Source of the DNA: PHBD01 sp964578535
GTDB taxonomy: Bacteria > Desulfobacterota > Syntrophia > Syntrophales > PHBD01
DNA length: 64,000 nt
Direction: 5' to 3'
NCBI GenBank assembly: GCA_964578535.1
Contig: CAZODI010000001.1
Coordinates: forward strand, 124,001 to 188,000
The translations under genes and the position numbers were made by a program. The number at the start of each line of letters is the position of its first letter. The stretch's first letter is position 1. Under the pieces are notes generated by a model that was not told where the DNA came from, ran no database searches, and saw only the letters and a list, made by a program, of their open reading frames with translations. Of the stretch, positions 1-8,012 are shown in pieces.

Positions 1-505
1 CGTTGATTCTTTCGGTGAACCCTGTGCAAAGGAGGATATCACGGAATGTTTTCGATTCGTCAGCGAAACGGGGATGACCGGCAAAGTAATGGTTACAGAA
101 ATCGATGCTTCTCAGGATATGATCAATCGTATATTTTGCACCGGTACCGCTTGTATCATCGAGGGTTTGATTATAACCCGTATCGTGCATCAGCGCGCTG
201 ATGATGTCGATGTTGATCATTTTTTCTGAAAGTGGTTGATGATCGACAAAAGCACCATGAATCAGTCGTGCCGTCGCCAGAAATACTTCCATTGTATGAC
301 GCAAGTCATGGTATTCCGTGTTGCATGCCTGATATCCCGGATAACTGCCCTCAAAGAGCCTTATGATGTCTTCGAATACACGCGAGATTTCCCTTATCGA
401 AAAAGAAGGGTCGATGCTGTGCAGAATGATTTCGACCTCATGAAATACACTTTCCGGATCGTTCATATCAACGAGGCCGATCAGTTTTTGTGTGCTGTTT
501 TCCAT
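1..505 (-). CDS. HD-domain phosphohydrolase-like protein (partial, runs off the window)
   Basis: The minus strand stays open from an ATG at 505 to the window edge, about 168 codons with no stop, so the C-terminus lies outside. The translation contains YHDLRHTMEV, then ALMHDTGYN and GTGAKYTIDHI, the spaced His/His-Asp pattern of HD-superfamily metal-dependent phosphohydrolases. HD proteins commonly cleave (cyclic) nucleotides or related phosphates, but nothing here fixes the substrate. An in-frame ATG at 532 would add nine residues; neither start has a strong Shine-Dalgarno sequence. No signal peptide is visible, so it is probably cytoplasmic. It is AT-richer than the genes beyond 2.7 kb. Confidence 0.7.
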   Translation of the reverse strand, partial: MENSTQKLIGLVDMNDPESVFHEVEIILHSIDPSFSIREISRVFEDIIRLFEGSYPGYQACNTEYHDLRHTMEVFLATARLIHGAFVDHQPLSEKMINIDIISALMHDTGYNQTLDDTSGTGAKYTIDHILRSIDFCNHYFAGHPRFADESKTFRDILLCTGFTERIN

Positions 506-532
506 TATTCCAATATTTTTCCTGCCATTCAT

Positions 533-1135
533 CGCCCAAACATCGTCGCGGGATGAATGGCATCTCCTGGGGAGTGAGGATGGAGGAAACTGAAATTCTC
601 CTGATTGTTTATGCCGTCAGGTTCTATGCTGGATATGAGTCCTCCGGGTGGCACCTGACGCTCGGTGCAGAGAGCAGTTGCCCTGGCACAAGCGGAAAGA
701 ATTGACCGTTTCTGTCGGATCCCGAACGGGGTTGCCCGCCTGTTTTGAAGAGGGACGTTGGGACGAATATTCGGAGCGTTATACACTCTTCATCTGCGAC
801 GCCGCTGAAAAACCTCCCTTACCGTATTGGTAATCAGTCTATATCGATGGAGAAAAAAAGCACAATATACCGAAGGGTTTATTTTTCTATGCTTTTCGGT
901 ATAGATTGGGGCATGTTGAGTTCTCCCCCACGGAAAATGGATCGGTTTCTGTGGGGCAGGTCTGTCAATATCAATAGATTCCAAATATTAAACAGCAGGA
1001 AGTGTGGTGGGCAATCGGATCGGAACAATCCCTGAACAATGGAGCTTTTTAAATCGTCTATGCTCCAATTGAATCTGAAATCAATTACTCTAAGCAGCTG
1101 ATGAAAAATTATGGACGTTTTTTAGTTGAATACCG
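533..1135. other. Non-coding AT-rich stretch with inverted repeats
   Basis: No convincing gene is seen on either strand. Two possible structures stand out. CGTCAGGT (615-622) pairs with ACCTGACG (653-660) around a 30-nt loop, upstream of the HD gene on the minus strand. A perfect 9-bp inverted repeat, TATACCGAA (866-874) and TTCGGTATA (895-903), has a 20-nt spacer and could be a hairpin or an operator. No known riboswitch core was recognised. Confidence 0.4.
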
Positions 1136-1627
1136 CTATTTGGCATAGAGTTTTTGAACCAAGTCGGGAAGTCGTTTAAGTAATTTATCTTCCTTCCCGA
1201 GATTGGTACGGATCGAACCTTGTGAGAGGATTGTCATTACCTGCAAGTCCATCACTCTTGAATGAACAATGATGGCACTACCTATGATCCCAAGATTGCC
1301 TGTGATCATTTGATTGGCTATTAGCTACTTCCCGACCGGCAGGGCCTTTTGATCATCGCTCAATCCCGCCTTCTGAAGCTTCATCTCCTGGATAGCATGA
1401 ATAATGTCCGCTCTGTTGATTAAGTCAAATTTGGCTGAGTTTAAGAACTCTTCACGAAGAGCTTCGGATAGAATCAACACCACATTATCCAATCGGGAGG
1501 ACGAAGACAGGTCATGAATGACCAACCGTTGTCTTGATACGGTCTTTTCATTTCTTTTTCCTGTCTCCATCTGTTGCATATGAGTTTTATCTGCCGCAAC
1601 TGTTTGCTGGTTCTTCATGTTTTGCAC
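1136..1627 (-). pseudogene. CsgG/FlgO-like protein broken by an in-frame amber codon
   Basis: From ATG 1627 the frame reads through SEALREEFLNSAKF and LINRADIIHAIQEMK to a TAG at 1325-1327. The same frame then continues for 62 more codons, with recognisable family sequence (ANQMITGNLGIIGSAIIVHS, RVMDLQVMTI), to a stop at 1136-1138. This matches the CsgG/FlgO-type fold, in which VGK is followed directly by a segment like LLNVQKMITG. The gene is therefore about 163 codons with one nonsense mutation. No signal peptide is visible at the N-terminus, so the 5' end may also be missing. It follows the RidA-like gene by about 40 bp on the same strand. Read-through is possible but unsupported. Confidence 0.7.
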
Positions 1628-1670
1628 TGCGCACGCTTAGCGATCGGCTGTGTTGCTTTTGTTGGGTAAA

Positions 1671-2168
1671 TCATTTCTGAGGAATAACCGCAACAGCATC
1701 GATCTCAACAAGAAAATCGGGGTGTGCCAATGCAGGAACAAAGATTGCGCTAATGACGGGTGGATTCGGACGTTGGCCCCACACCTTTTGAAAAGCTTCG
1801 AATCCGGTTTGTGCCGATTGGCCATGAAGGATATAAACGTTCCACTTTACGACGTGTTGAAGTCCTGCCCCGCCTGCCGCCAGAGCTGTTTCCAAATTCT
1901 GTAGCGCCTTTTCCGTTTGCGCTCTCATGTCGCCTTTCCCGACAATTTTGCCAGAAGCATCCACGGCATTCTGGCCACCGACATAGATTGTCGTTGTATT
2001 GCCGCTGACGACAATAGCCTGAGTATATGCGGGATTCTTGTGCAGGCCCGCCGGATTGAGATGCTGCACATTTCTATTCACTTGCATTTGCGCCTCCTTT
2101 GGTGCGAGAGCCTGACAGCCCAAGATTAATACTGCGGATACGATCACTACCAATCGATGCACTGTCAT
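1671..2168 (-). CDS. RidA/YjgF-family protein with lipoprotein signal
   Basis: The product has 165 residues. Residues 1-18 form a short basic and hydrophobic leader ending in LILGC, a plausible lipobox, so a periplasmic lipoprotein is predicted. The rest is a YjgF/YER057c/UK114 domain: NPAYTQAIVVSG near the start, YVGGQNAVDASGKIVGKGD, then AQTEKALQNLETAL and a C-terminal FLVEIDAVAVI strand. Classical RidA is a cytosolic imine deaminase that uses an Arg in a PARS-type motif. Here the corresponding stretch is PPVISAIF, without that Arg, so deaminase activity is doubtful. Such exported Rid homologues are of unknown function. The gene lies in the AT-richer segment left of selC. Confidence 0.75.
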   Translation of the reverse strand: MTVHRLVVIVSAVLILGCQALAPKEAQMQVNRNVQHLNPAGLHKNPAYTQAIVVSGNTTTIYVGGQNAVDASGKIVGKGDMRAQTEKALQNLETALAAGGAGLQHVVKWNVYILHGQSAQTGFEAFQKVWGQRPNPPVISAIFVPALAHPDFLVEIDAVAVIPQK

Positions 2169-2301
2169 TCTTCTACCCCCAACGACGAGGTGAGCCGGAG
2201 CAGCGCCCCTGGTGTTGCGATCGGCTCTACCAATTTGTTCTCTTAAGATGGCATATCATTGAAATATTTATCGCTTAGCAGTACATACTCAAGCCATCTT
2301 A

Positions 2302-2590
2302 ATGTCAACAATTGATTTCCTGGTTGATCTTTGGCATAAGGCCTGCCGTGCAGTCGGGGAAGACATTGATATGTACTCCGGACTTAAAACATTCGTCGTG
2401 CTCCCAATACGTCAACGAGAAAGGGTTGTCGGTTGACGAGCTCCAAATCATCACTGATCACGCACGAAAGGAAAGTGTGTTTAAGTATGCAGCTGTCCAG
2501 GCGGAAGCAAAGCGGAAAATAATGACAAGAGGGGGCAAGTTTGGGGACAGTCGGGGTACAGAGAAAAAGGCGGATGAATGCAGATATTAA
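2302..2590 (+). pseudogene. Tyrosine recombinase (integrase) C-terminal fragment, frameshifted
   Basis: Two overlapping frames join into one integrase C-terminus. The frame from 2302 gives LWHKACRAVGEDIDMYSGLK; after a one-base slip in the A-run at 2386-2389, the next frame gives KHSSCSQYVNEKGLSVDELQ, then TDHARKESVFKYAAV. This fits the KHS variant of the tyrosine-recombinase box II. The His of TDH and the Tyr of FKY are nine residues apart, as in the LGH...Y of XerD-type enzymes. Everything upstream of box II is missing, so it is dead. It stops 7 bp before the 3' end of selC, where an integrase of a tRNA-targeting element normally sits. Confidence 0.7.
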
Positions 2591-2597
2591 TGAAAAA

Positions 2598-2695
2598 TGG
2601 CGGAAGTGCATGGGAATCGAACCCACCTGAGAGGTGTCTAGCCCCTCACTCCGGATTTGAAGTCCGGGAGGCCCACCAGTGACCTTGGCACTTCC
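2598..2695 (-). tRNA. selC: tRNA-Sec (anticodon TCA)
   Basis: The reverse complement begins GGAAGTGCC and ends GCACTTCCG followed by an encoded CCA, so the acceptor arms pair over at least eight bases. The anticodon loop reads CTTCAAA in a CCGGA/TCCGG stem, with anticodon TCA at 2658-2660. A long variable arm follows, and the T arm carries GGTTCGATTCC. The total of 98 nt and the long acceptor stem are diagnostic of selenocysteine tRNA, which decodes UGA at SECIS elements. Its 3' end faces the integrase remnant; moeA lies just upstream. Confidence 0.95.
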
Positions 2696-2706
2696 GCGCG
2701 TTCGGG

Positions 2707-2735
2707 CTTATAGCAGAATCGAGTCTGTTTTTAAA
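2707..2735 (-). promoter_or_regulatory. Candidate sigma-70 promoter of selC
   Basis: On the minus strand, TTTAAA (2730-2735) and TATAAG (2707-2712) are separated by 17 nt. The -10 box lies about 11 nt before the first tRNA base. The -35 box overlaps the moeA stop codon. Confidence 0.45.
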
Positions 2736-3972
2736 GATATTCCGGCCGCTCCACCGCCCACCAGCCGTCGTCGATGACCTGAACCGTGACCTCACTACCG
2801 GCCTTGACCAGCGTGACATCCTCCGGGACGACGACGAGGCCGTTCGCCTGGACCATCGATTTGAGGATCCCCGACCCCTGCTCGCCGGTCGTCCGGACGA
2901 CAACACGGGAGTCTTCCCGCTCCAGGCGGGCCCGCAGGAACGTCCGCACCCCCTTGCCTTTCTTGATGTCCTCCATTGTGACGGCCTGGACGGTCTTGCG
3001 GAAGATGCGCCGGTGGCCCGCCATTTTCAGGAGGGACGGCCGGACGAACTGCTCGAAGGAGACCATGGAAGAAACCGGATTGCCGGGGAGGCCGAACAGA
3101 GGGACGCTCCCCATCTCGCCGAAGGCCAGGGGCTTGCCCGGCCTCATGGCTACCTGCCAGAACTCGATCCGGTTGCCCTCGCTCCGCAGGATGTCCTTCA
3201 CCAGGTCGTAGTCTCCCATGGATACGCCGCCCGATGACAGGATCACGTCGGCCCGGAGGGCCATGCGGAACTTGGCCGTGAGGTCCTCCCGGGTGTCGCG
3301 GGCGATGCCGATCATCAGCGGAACAGCGCCGCAGGCCGCCACCTGGGCGGCCGAGGAGTAACTGTTGCTGGAGATAATTTTCCAGGGCGTTACGGGTTCG
3401 TCGATGTCCGCCAGTTCATCGCCCGTCGCCAGGATGGCCACAAGGGGCCGCTGGTGGACGGAGACGAAGGAGCGCCCCAGGGAGGCCAGCATGCCGATCT
3501 CGGCGGGGCGGATGACCTCTCCCCGCTGGATGACCGTCTCGCCCTCCCTGACGTCTTCGCCGGCCCGGCGGATGTCCTGGCCATTCTGGACGGGCACCAG
3601 GATGCGGACGTTCTTCCCGTCTTTCTCTGTGTCCTCCACGCGAAGCACCGCGTCGGCCCCCGCGGGCAGAGGGGCACCCGTCATGATCCGCGTCGCCTGT
3701 CCCGGGCCGACCTTCTTCTTCGGAACGGCCCCCGCCGGGAGGTCCTCGACCACCTTCAGGATGACGGGATTTTTCAGGGAGGCGCCGAACGTGTCCTGCC
3801 ATCGCAGGGCGTAGCCGTCCATGGCGGAGTTGTCTTTCGGCGGGATGTTGCGGGGGGCCGCCACGTCTTCTCCGAGGACCCGTCCCAGGGCGTCGAGGAT
3901 GCCGACCCTCTCCAGGCCCAAGGGCGCTATCGAATTCAGGATGCGATGGAGAGCTTCATTAACGGTTATCAT
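2731..3972 (-). CDS. moeA: Molybdopterin molybdenumtransferase MoeA
   Basis: MoeA inserts molybdate (or tungstate) into adenylylated molybdopterin to form the active cofactor. The protein reads MITVNEALHRILNSI at the start, then RNIPPKDNSAMDGYALR, the MoeA N-terminal signature. MTGAPLPAGADAVLRVEDTE is the next conserved segment. The central MoCF-binding domain carries SSGGVSMGDYD and FGLPGNPVSS. A C-terminal beta domain ends at VERPEYL. The frame is open up to an ATG at 4038, but homology begins at the ATG at 3972, giving 413 residues, typical of the family. It precedes selC, and a mog gene is at 26.6 kb. Mo/W cofactor and selenocysteine together suggest a need for formate dehydrogenase or similar enzymes. 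Confidence 0.92.
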   Translation of the reverse strand: MITVNEALHRILNSIAPLGLERVGILDALGRVLGEDVAAPRNIPPKDNSAMDGYALRWQDTFGASLKNPVILKVVEDLPAGAVPKKKVGPGQATRIMTGAPLPAGADAVLRVEDTEKDGKNVRILVPVQNGQDIRRAGEDVREGETVIQRGEVIRPAEIGMLASLGRSFVSVHQRPLVAILATGDELADIDEPVTPWKIISSNSYSSAAQVAACGAVPLMIGIARDTREDLTAKFRMALRADVILSSGGVSMGDYDLVKDILRSEGNRIEFWQVAMRPGKPLAFGEMGSVPLFGLPGNPVSSMVSFEQFVRPSLLKMAGHRRIFRKTVQAVTMEDIKKGKGVRTFLRARLEREDSRVVVRTTGEQGSGILKSMVQANGLVVVPEDVTLVKAGSEVTVQVIDDGWWAVERPEYL

Positions 3973-4055
3973 ATGGCTGACATGGGTATGGATTCCGCAC
4001 GAGAGAGGGAGCACCTGCGGGATTCGTCTCTTCTCCATGGTTGATGAATTGGTGT

Positions 4056-4940
4056 TCAGCTCTGACTATAGTGTATCCCTGTGCGTTGAATGAGCCCCCG
4101 CTTCAGCAGATACTCCAGGTGCTTCCTGATCAGGGCACTTTCGGCAAAGTCGAAAAATGCCTTGGGAGTTCTTGGTCTGCCATAACAGATCCAGGTGTTC
4201 GTGATTTCCTGGAACGTTCTTTTCTGCTTCAGAAGAGCCAGGATTTTCCGCTCCCGTTCGAAGATCACTTCTTCGTAACGATGCCACAGAGGGCCCGGCG
4301 GGCTGTTGAATATGCCCGCCTCATGGCTGGCCAGCCATACCTTGGCAGGAATCCCCTGAAGCCGGTGAATGGAATCAAGGGTCTGCTCGATGCTGGAGTA
4401 GCGGTCTCCATACCAGGGGCCGAACGGGGTCAGGTCGTAATCGCCGACAAAGAGGATCTTCGAATTCAGGAAGAAGAAAGAAAGATTGCCCGGTGTATGG
4501 CCCGGCGTGGCGATCACTTCCACCTGTTCCGTCTCCAGGTCGATCACCTCTCCGTCCTGAAAGTAGCGGGAGGGCTGGCGCGGGCGATAATGGAACTGCT
4601 CCTCCATGAAGCGCTGCCAGTAGTCCCTCTCTTCCATTCCTTCGATTCCATACCAGTCCAGAAAGACGGAGATGCTGCTCATCGGCGGGGCATCCCGCTC
4701 GGAAATCCAGATGGGAAGGCCATCGAAGACGTCAATCTCCCCGAAGTGGTCCTCGTGGAAATGGCTGAGCCAGACTGCCTTTACCTTCCCTTTTTTGTGA
4801 AGATCCTCAAGGATCTCGCGGTCGGAGCACGGATCGATGATGATCCCCGCCTCCTCGATAAAAAGGGAGTGGCAGTAGGGATACTTGCCCCCGTCCCGGC
4901 CGGGGATGAACTGTATCGGACCAATCTGTTTCGGTTCCAT
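4056..4940 (-). CDS. MBL-fold metallo-hydrolase
   Basis: The metallo-beta-lactamase core is clear: WLSHFHEDHFG (the HxHxDH metal site), IATPGHTPGN, FVGDYDL and LASHEAG supply the usual His/Asp ligands. Residues after about 210 form a C-terminal helical domain (FQEITNTWICYG) of the winged-helix-like type seen in longer MBL hydrolases. The substrate is not predictable; glyoxalase II-like thioesters are one option. The frame is open to 5009, but a consensus promoter at 4953-4981 lies inside that extension. The ATG at 4940 (MEPKQIGPIQFIPG) is therefore preferred, giving 294 residues. There is no Shine-Dalgarno sequence, consistent with an almost leaderless mRNA. Confidence 0.85.
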   Translation of the reverse strand: MEPKQIGPIQFIPGRDGGKYPYCHSLFIEEAGIIIDPCSDREILEDLHKKGKVKAVWLSHFHEDHFGEIDVFDGLPIWISERDAPPMSSISVFLDWYGIEGMEERDYWQRFMEEQFHYRPRQPSRYFQDGEVIDLETEQVEVIATPGHTPGNLSFFFLNSKILFVGDYDLTPFGPWYGDRYSSIEQTLDSIHRLQGIPAKVWLASHEAGIFNSPPGPLWHRYEEVIFERERKILALLKQKRTFQEITNTWICYGRPRTPKAFFDFAESALIRKHLEYLLKRGLIQRTGIHYSQS

Positions 4941-4952
4941 AATGCGTATGAT

Positions 4953-4981
4953 TATATAGATGGCACATGGGATGCTGTCAA
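4953..4981 (-). promoter_or_regulatory. Consensus sigma-70 promoter for the MBL hydrolase
   Basis: On the minus strand, TTGACA (4976-4981) is followed after exactly 17 nt by TATATA (4953-4958), continuing as TATATAAT. Transcription would start around 4946, only about six nucleotides before the ATG at 4940. Confidence 0.7.
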
Positions 4982-5130
4982 GGACCGACTGCCATTCGAT
5001 ATCTCTCAATGGGTGGAGGGGTGTCCCTTGCCATTTTTCTTGACCGCTCCTCTGTTCATCCGTTATAGGGGGCTCCTGTTTCGGGATCTGGAAGAGTCAA
5101 CATTATGAAAAAATATCGGGAGGTTGTATT

Positions 5131-5778
5131 ATGAGGATCATATTGCTGGGCGCCCCCGGGGCCGGCAAGGGAACGGTGGCCAAGCTGCTGACGGAGTTCG
5201 ACGGCTCCGTGCAGATCTCCACGGGTGACATCCTGCGGGCCGCCGTGAAGGAGGGGACACCCCTCGGGAAAGAGGCCAAGGGCTATATGGATCGCGGTGA
5301 TCTGGTTCCGGACAGCCTCATCATGAAGCTCATGGAGGTCCGCCTGCAGGAGCCCGACTGCGCCAGGGGATTCATCCTCGACGGCTTCCCCCGCACGATT
5401 CCCCAGGCGGAGGCCCTGAAGACCCTGCTGGCGAACCTGAAGATCCGCCTCGACTTCGTGGCGAACCTGGATGTGCCCCGGGACGTCATCCTGGACCGCC
5501 TCACCACCCGGCGGACCTGCTCGAATCCCGACTGCCAGGAGATCTACAACATCAAGAGCAATCCCCCCGGCCCGGACGGTGCCTGCAAGAAATGCGGCAG
5601 CCCCACCATCCAGCGGGCCGACGAGACGGAGGAGGCCATCTCCTTCCGCCTGGAGACCTACAATTCCAAGACGGCTCCCCTGATCGGCTTCTACGAGAAG
5701 GAGGGGCTCCTGAAGACCTTTCTGTCCCTGAGCAGCAAGGACACCGTGGAGGCCGTCAAGAAGGCCCTGAAGGCCTGA
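5131..5778 (+). CDS. adk: Adenylate kinase
   Basis: Adenylate kinase interconverts ATP + AMP and 2 ADP in the cytoplasm. The 215-residue protein has the P-loop GAPGAGKGT at residues 7-15, the AMP-binding STGDILR and the signature FILDGFPRT. It is the long, zinc-type form: the LID has CSNPDCQEIYN and CKKCGSP, four Cys that would bind a metal. The start has a good Shine-Dalgarno (GGGAGG) before ATG 5131. A helicase gene follows 76 bp downstream. Nothing is unusual. Confidence 0.96.
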   Translation: MRIILLGAPGAGKGTVAKLLTEFDGSVQISTGDILRAAVKEGTPLGKEAKGYMDRGDLVPDSLIMKLMEVRLQEPDCARGFILDGFPRTIPQAEALKTLLANLKIRLDFVANLDVPRDVILDRLTTRRTCSNPDCQEIYNIKSNPPGPDGACKKCGSPTIQRADETEEAISFRLETYNSKTAPLIGFYEKEGLLKTFLSLSSKDTVEAVKKALKA

Positions 5779-5854
5779 TTTCGAGTCGCCGGGAAGGGAG
5801 AGAGAAGCGGAAGTCCTGCGTCCGTCCGGACGGCTCCGCTTGCGGGAGGCGCCG

Positions 5855-7819
5855 GTGTCCAGGAAGATCGACTACGGGAAGGAACTCAACGAAGAACAGC
5901 GAGGGGTCGTCCTCGAAGATGCCGGACCGCTGCTCGTCATTGCCGGTGCCGGGAGTGGAAAGACCCGGACGCTGACTTACCGGGTGGCCCGCCTCATCGA
6001 AACGGGCGTGCCGCCCAACCGGATCCTCCTGGCCACCTTCACGAACAAGGCCGCCTGGTCCATGCTCTCCCGGGTCCGGTCCCTTCTCGGGCTGGAGCTG
6101 GAACGCTTCTGGGGGGGCACGTTCCACTCCGTAGCGCACCGGATTCTCCGTCGCCACGCCGACCGCTTAGGTTACGAACGAAGTTTCTCCATCCTGGACG
6201 CCGAGGACGCGGTCTCCCTCGTCAAGGCCTGCATCGCCGAGCTGGACCTGAAGAAAAGCTCCGAGAAGTTTCCCAAGGCGGAAGTCGTCCAGGGAATCCT
6301 GAGCTTTTCGGCCAATACCGACACCCCCGTCGGGGACGTCATCTTCAGCCGCCATCCGTACTTCATCTCCCGGGCGGACGACATCGCCGCCGTGGCCGGG
6401 CGCTACCGCGAGCGCAAACGGAAGCTCCAGGCCATGGACTTCGACGATCTCCTCCTCAACGTCCGGCAGCTCCTGGCGGAGCATCCGGAGGCACTCGAGG
6501 AATACCGGGACCGGTTCCTCCACGTCCTGGTGGACGAGTACCAGGACACGAACGTCATCCAGGCGGACCTGGTGGATCTCCTGGCTTCGGGCCACCGGAA
6601 CCTGATGGTGGTGGGCGACGACTCGCAGAGCATCTATTCCTTTCGGGGGGCCGACTTCCACAACATCCTCCGTTTCCCGGAGCGCTACCCCGACTGCCGG
6701 GTGTTCCGCCTGGAGACGAACTACCGCAGCACGCCGGAGATCCTGAACCTGGCGAACCTGAGCATCCGGAACAACGAGAAGCAGTTCGAGAAGACCTTGC
6801 GGGCCGTCCGCACGGAGGGGGTGAAGCCTGTTCTGGCGACGGCGTCTTCGGTTCTCCAGCAGGCGCAATTCGTCGTCCAGCGCATCCTCGAGCTGGAAAG
6901 CACCGTGCGGCTCCGGGACATCGCCGTCCTGTACCGCGCCCATTACCACTCCATGGAGCTGCAGATGGAGATGACCCGGCGGGGGATCCCCTTCGAGATC
7001 CGCTCGGGCATCCGGTTCTTCGAGCAGGCCCACATCAAGGACGTGACGGCATACCTGCGGATCCTGGCCAACCCGGGGGACGAGCTGGCCTGGAAGCGGG
7101 TTCTGCCGTTGTACGGCGGGCTCGGGAAAGTCGCGGCGGAGAAGGTCTGGCGCTTCGTTTCGTCCCAGTCGGAGCCGCTTGCGGCACTGGACTCGGAGGC
7201 CTTCCTCAAGGGGGCCACCCGGACGGCCCTGCCGGGGTTGAAGCGATTCCGGGAGGTCATGCGGCGGCTCCGGGAGCAGGCCGGTGACGCCACGGTGGCT
7301 GACCTCATCGGCCTCGTCCTGGAGGAGGGATACCGGGACCATCTGTACGAGCTGTACCCGGAGGCGAATTTTCGGGAAGAGGACCTGCAGCAGCTGGCGA
7401 ACTTTTCCGGGGGATTCGAGCGGCTGGAGGATTTCCTGAACGAACTGGCGCTCCTGACGAACCTGGAGAAAGAGGATGTGGCCGCTTCGTCCGATGCGGA
7501 CAAGGTGACCCTGAGCACCATCCACCAGGCCAAGGGGCTCGAGTGGTCTTCCGTGTTCCTGATCTGGTGCGCCGAGGGCATGCTTCCCCTGGCCCGGGCC
7601 CTGAACGACGAGGGCGGGGTGGAGGAGGAGCGGCGGCTCTTTTACGTGGCCTCCACCCGGGCGAAGGACCAGCTCTACCTCTGCTACCCCGTGTCGGACT
7701 ACCGGCGCGGCATGGGCTCTATGATCGTTCAGCCCTCCCGTTTCATCCGGGAGCTGGCCCCCCGGTATCAGGGGATGCGGGAGAGGCCGTATGAGGAGTG
7801 GCTGGTGGACGAAGCGTAG
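5855..7819 (+). CDS. UvrD/PcrA/Rep-type superfamily I DNA helicase
   Basis: This is an ATP-dependent 3'-5' DNA helicase of the UvrD/Rep class, used in repair and replication restart. All motifs are present in order: Q motif LNEEQRGVV, Walker A GAGSGKTRTL, Ia TFTNKAA, Walker B VDEYQDTN, III GDDSQSIYSFRGA, IV LETNYRS, V STIHQAKGLEWS and VI EEERRLFYVASTRAKD. GTG 5855 is preferred because GGGAGG sits five bases upstream; a TTG at 5840 would add five residues. The length, 654 residues, is short for UvrD (about 720) and closer to Rep. It is convergent with the citrate synthase gene, with a hairpin between them. Confidence 0.93.
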   Translation: MSRKIDYGKELNEEQRGVVLEDAGPLLVIAGAGSGKTRTLTYRVARLIETGVPPNRILLATFTNKAAWSMLSRVRSLLGLELERFWGGTFHSVAHRILRRHADRLGYERSFSILDAEDAVSLVKACIAELDLKKSSEKFPKAEVVQGILSFSANTDTPVGDVIFSRHPYFISRADDIAAVAGRYRERKRKLQAMDFDDLLLNVRQLLAEHPEALEEYRDRFLHVLVDEYQDTNVIQADLVDLLASGHRNLMVVGDDSQSIYSFRGADFHNILRFPERYPDCRVFRLETNYRSTPEILNLANLSIRNNEKQFEKTLRAVRTEGVKPVLATASSVLQQAQFVVQRILELESTVRLRDIAVLYRAHYHSMELQMEMTRRGIPFEIRSGIRFFEQAHIKDVTAYLRILANPGDELAWKRVLPLYGGLGKVAAEKVWRFVSSQSEPLAALDSEAFLKGATRTALPGLKRFREVMRRLREQAGDATVADLIGLVLEEGYRDHLYELYPEANFREEDLQQLANFSGGFERLEDFLNELALLTNLEKEDVAASSDADKVTLSTIHQAKGLEWSSVFLIWCAEGMLPLARALNDEGGVEEERRLFYVASTRAKDQLYLCYPVSDYRRGMGSMIVQPSRFIRELAPRYQGMRERPYEEWLVDEA

Positions 7820-7956
7820 CAGCGGGTCCGGAGAAAGCCCGGATGCTGCGTTGCGCTTCATCCATCGTCATTCGACGTACGAAAGTGCACGCCTCATTCC
7901 TCCGGACGTGCGCGCCTCGCCTGCGGGCGTTTTGCGGACCCGCTGAAAAGACAAAA

Positions 7957-7980
7957 GGGGACAGGCTCATGCCCGTCCCC
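7957..7980. terminator. Hairpin between convergent genes
   Basis: GGGGAC (7957-7962) pairs with GTCCCC (7975-7980), with an inner GGC/GCC pairing. Read on the minus strand it is followed by CTTTTGTCTTTT, so it is a good terminator for the citrate synthase operon and weaker for the helicase. Confidence 0.65.
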
Positions 7981-8012
7981 CTTCCTGCGCAAACTCAAAT
8001 CCGAATTTTCTT

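Noticed and set aside
1325..1327. Amber codon read as pyrrolysine or by suppression
   Set aside because: No pyrrolysine genes or amber suppressor tRNA in the window; the nearby tRNA-Sec reads UGA, not UAG. A nonsense mutation is simpler.
2302..2695. Duplicate of the selC 3' end inside the window (second att site)
   Set aside because: Searched by eye in 1-2590 and not found; the far end would be outside the window.
4961..4976. Sigma-54-like TGGCACATGGGATGCT upstream of adk
   Set aside because: It lies inside the spacer of the consensus minus-strand sigma-70 promoter, 155 bp from adk, and lacks the TTGC -12 box.
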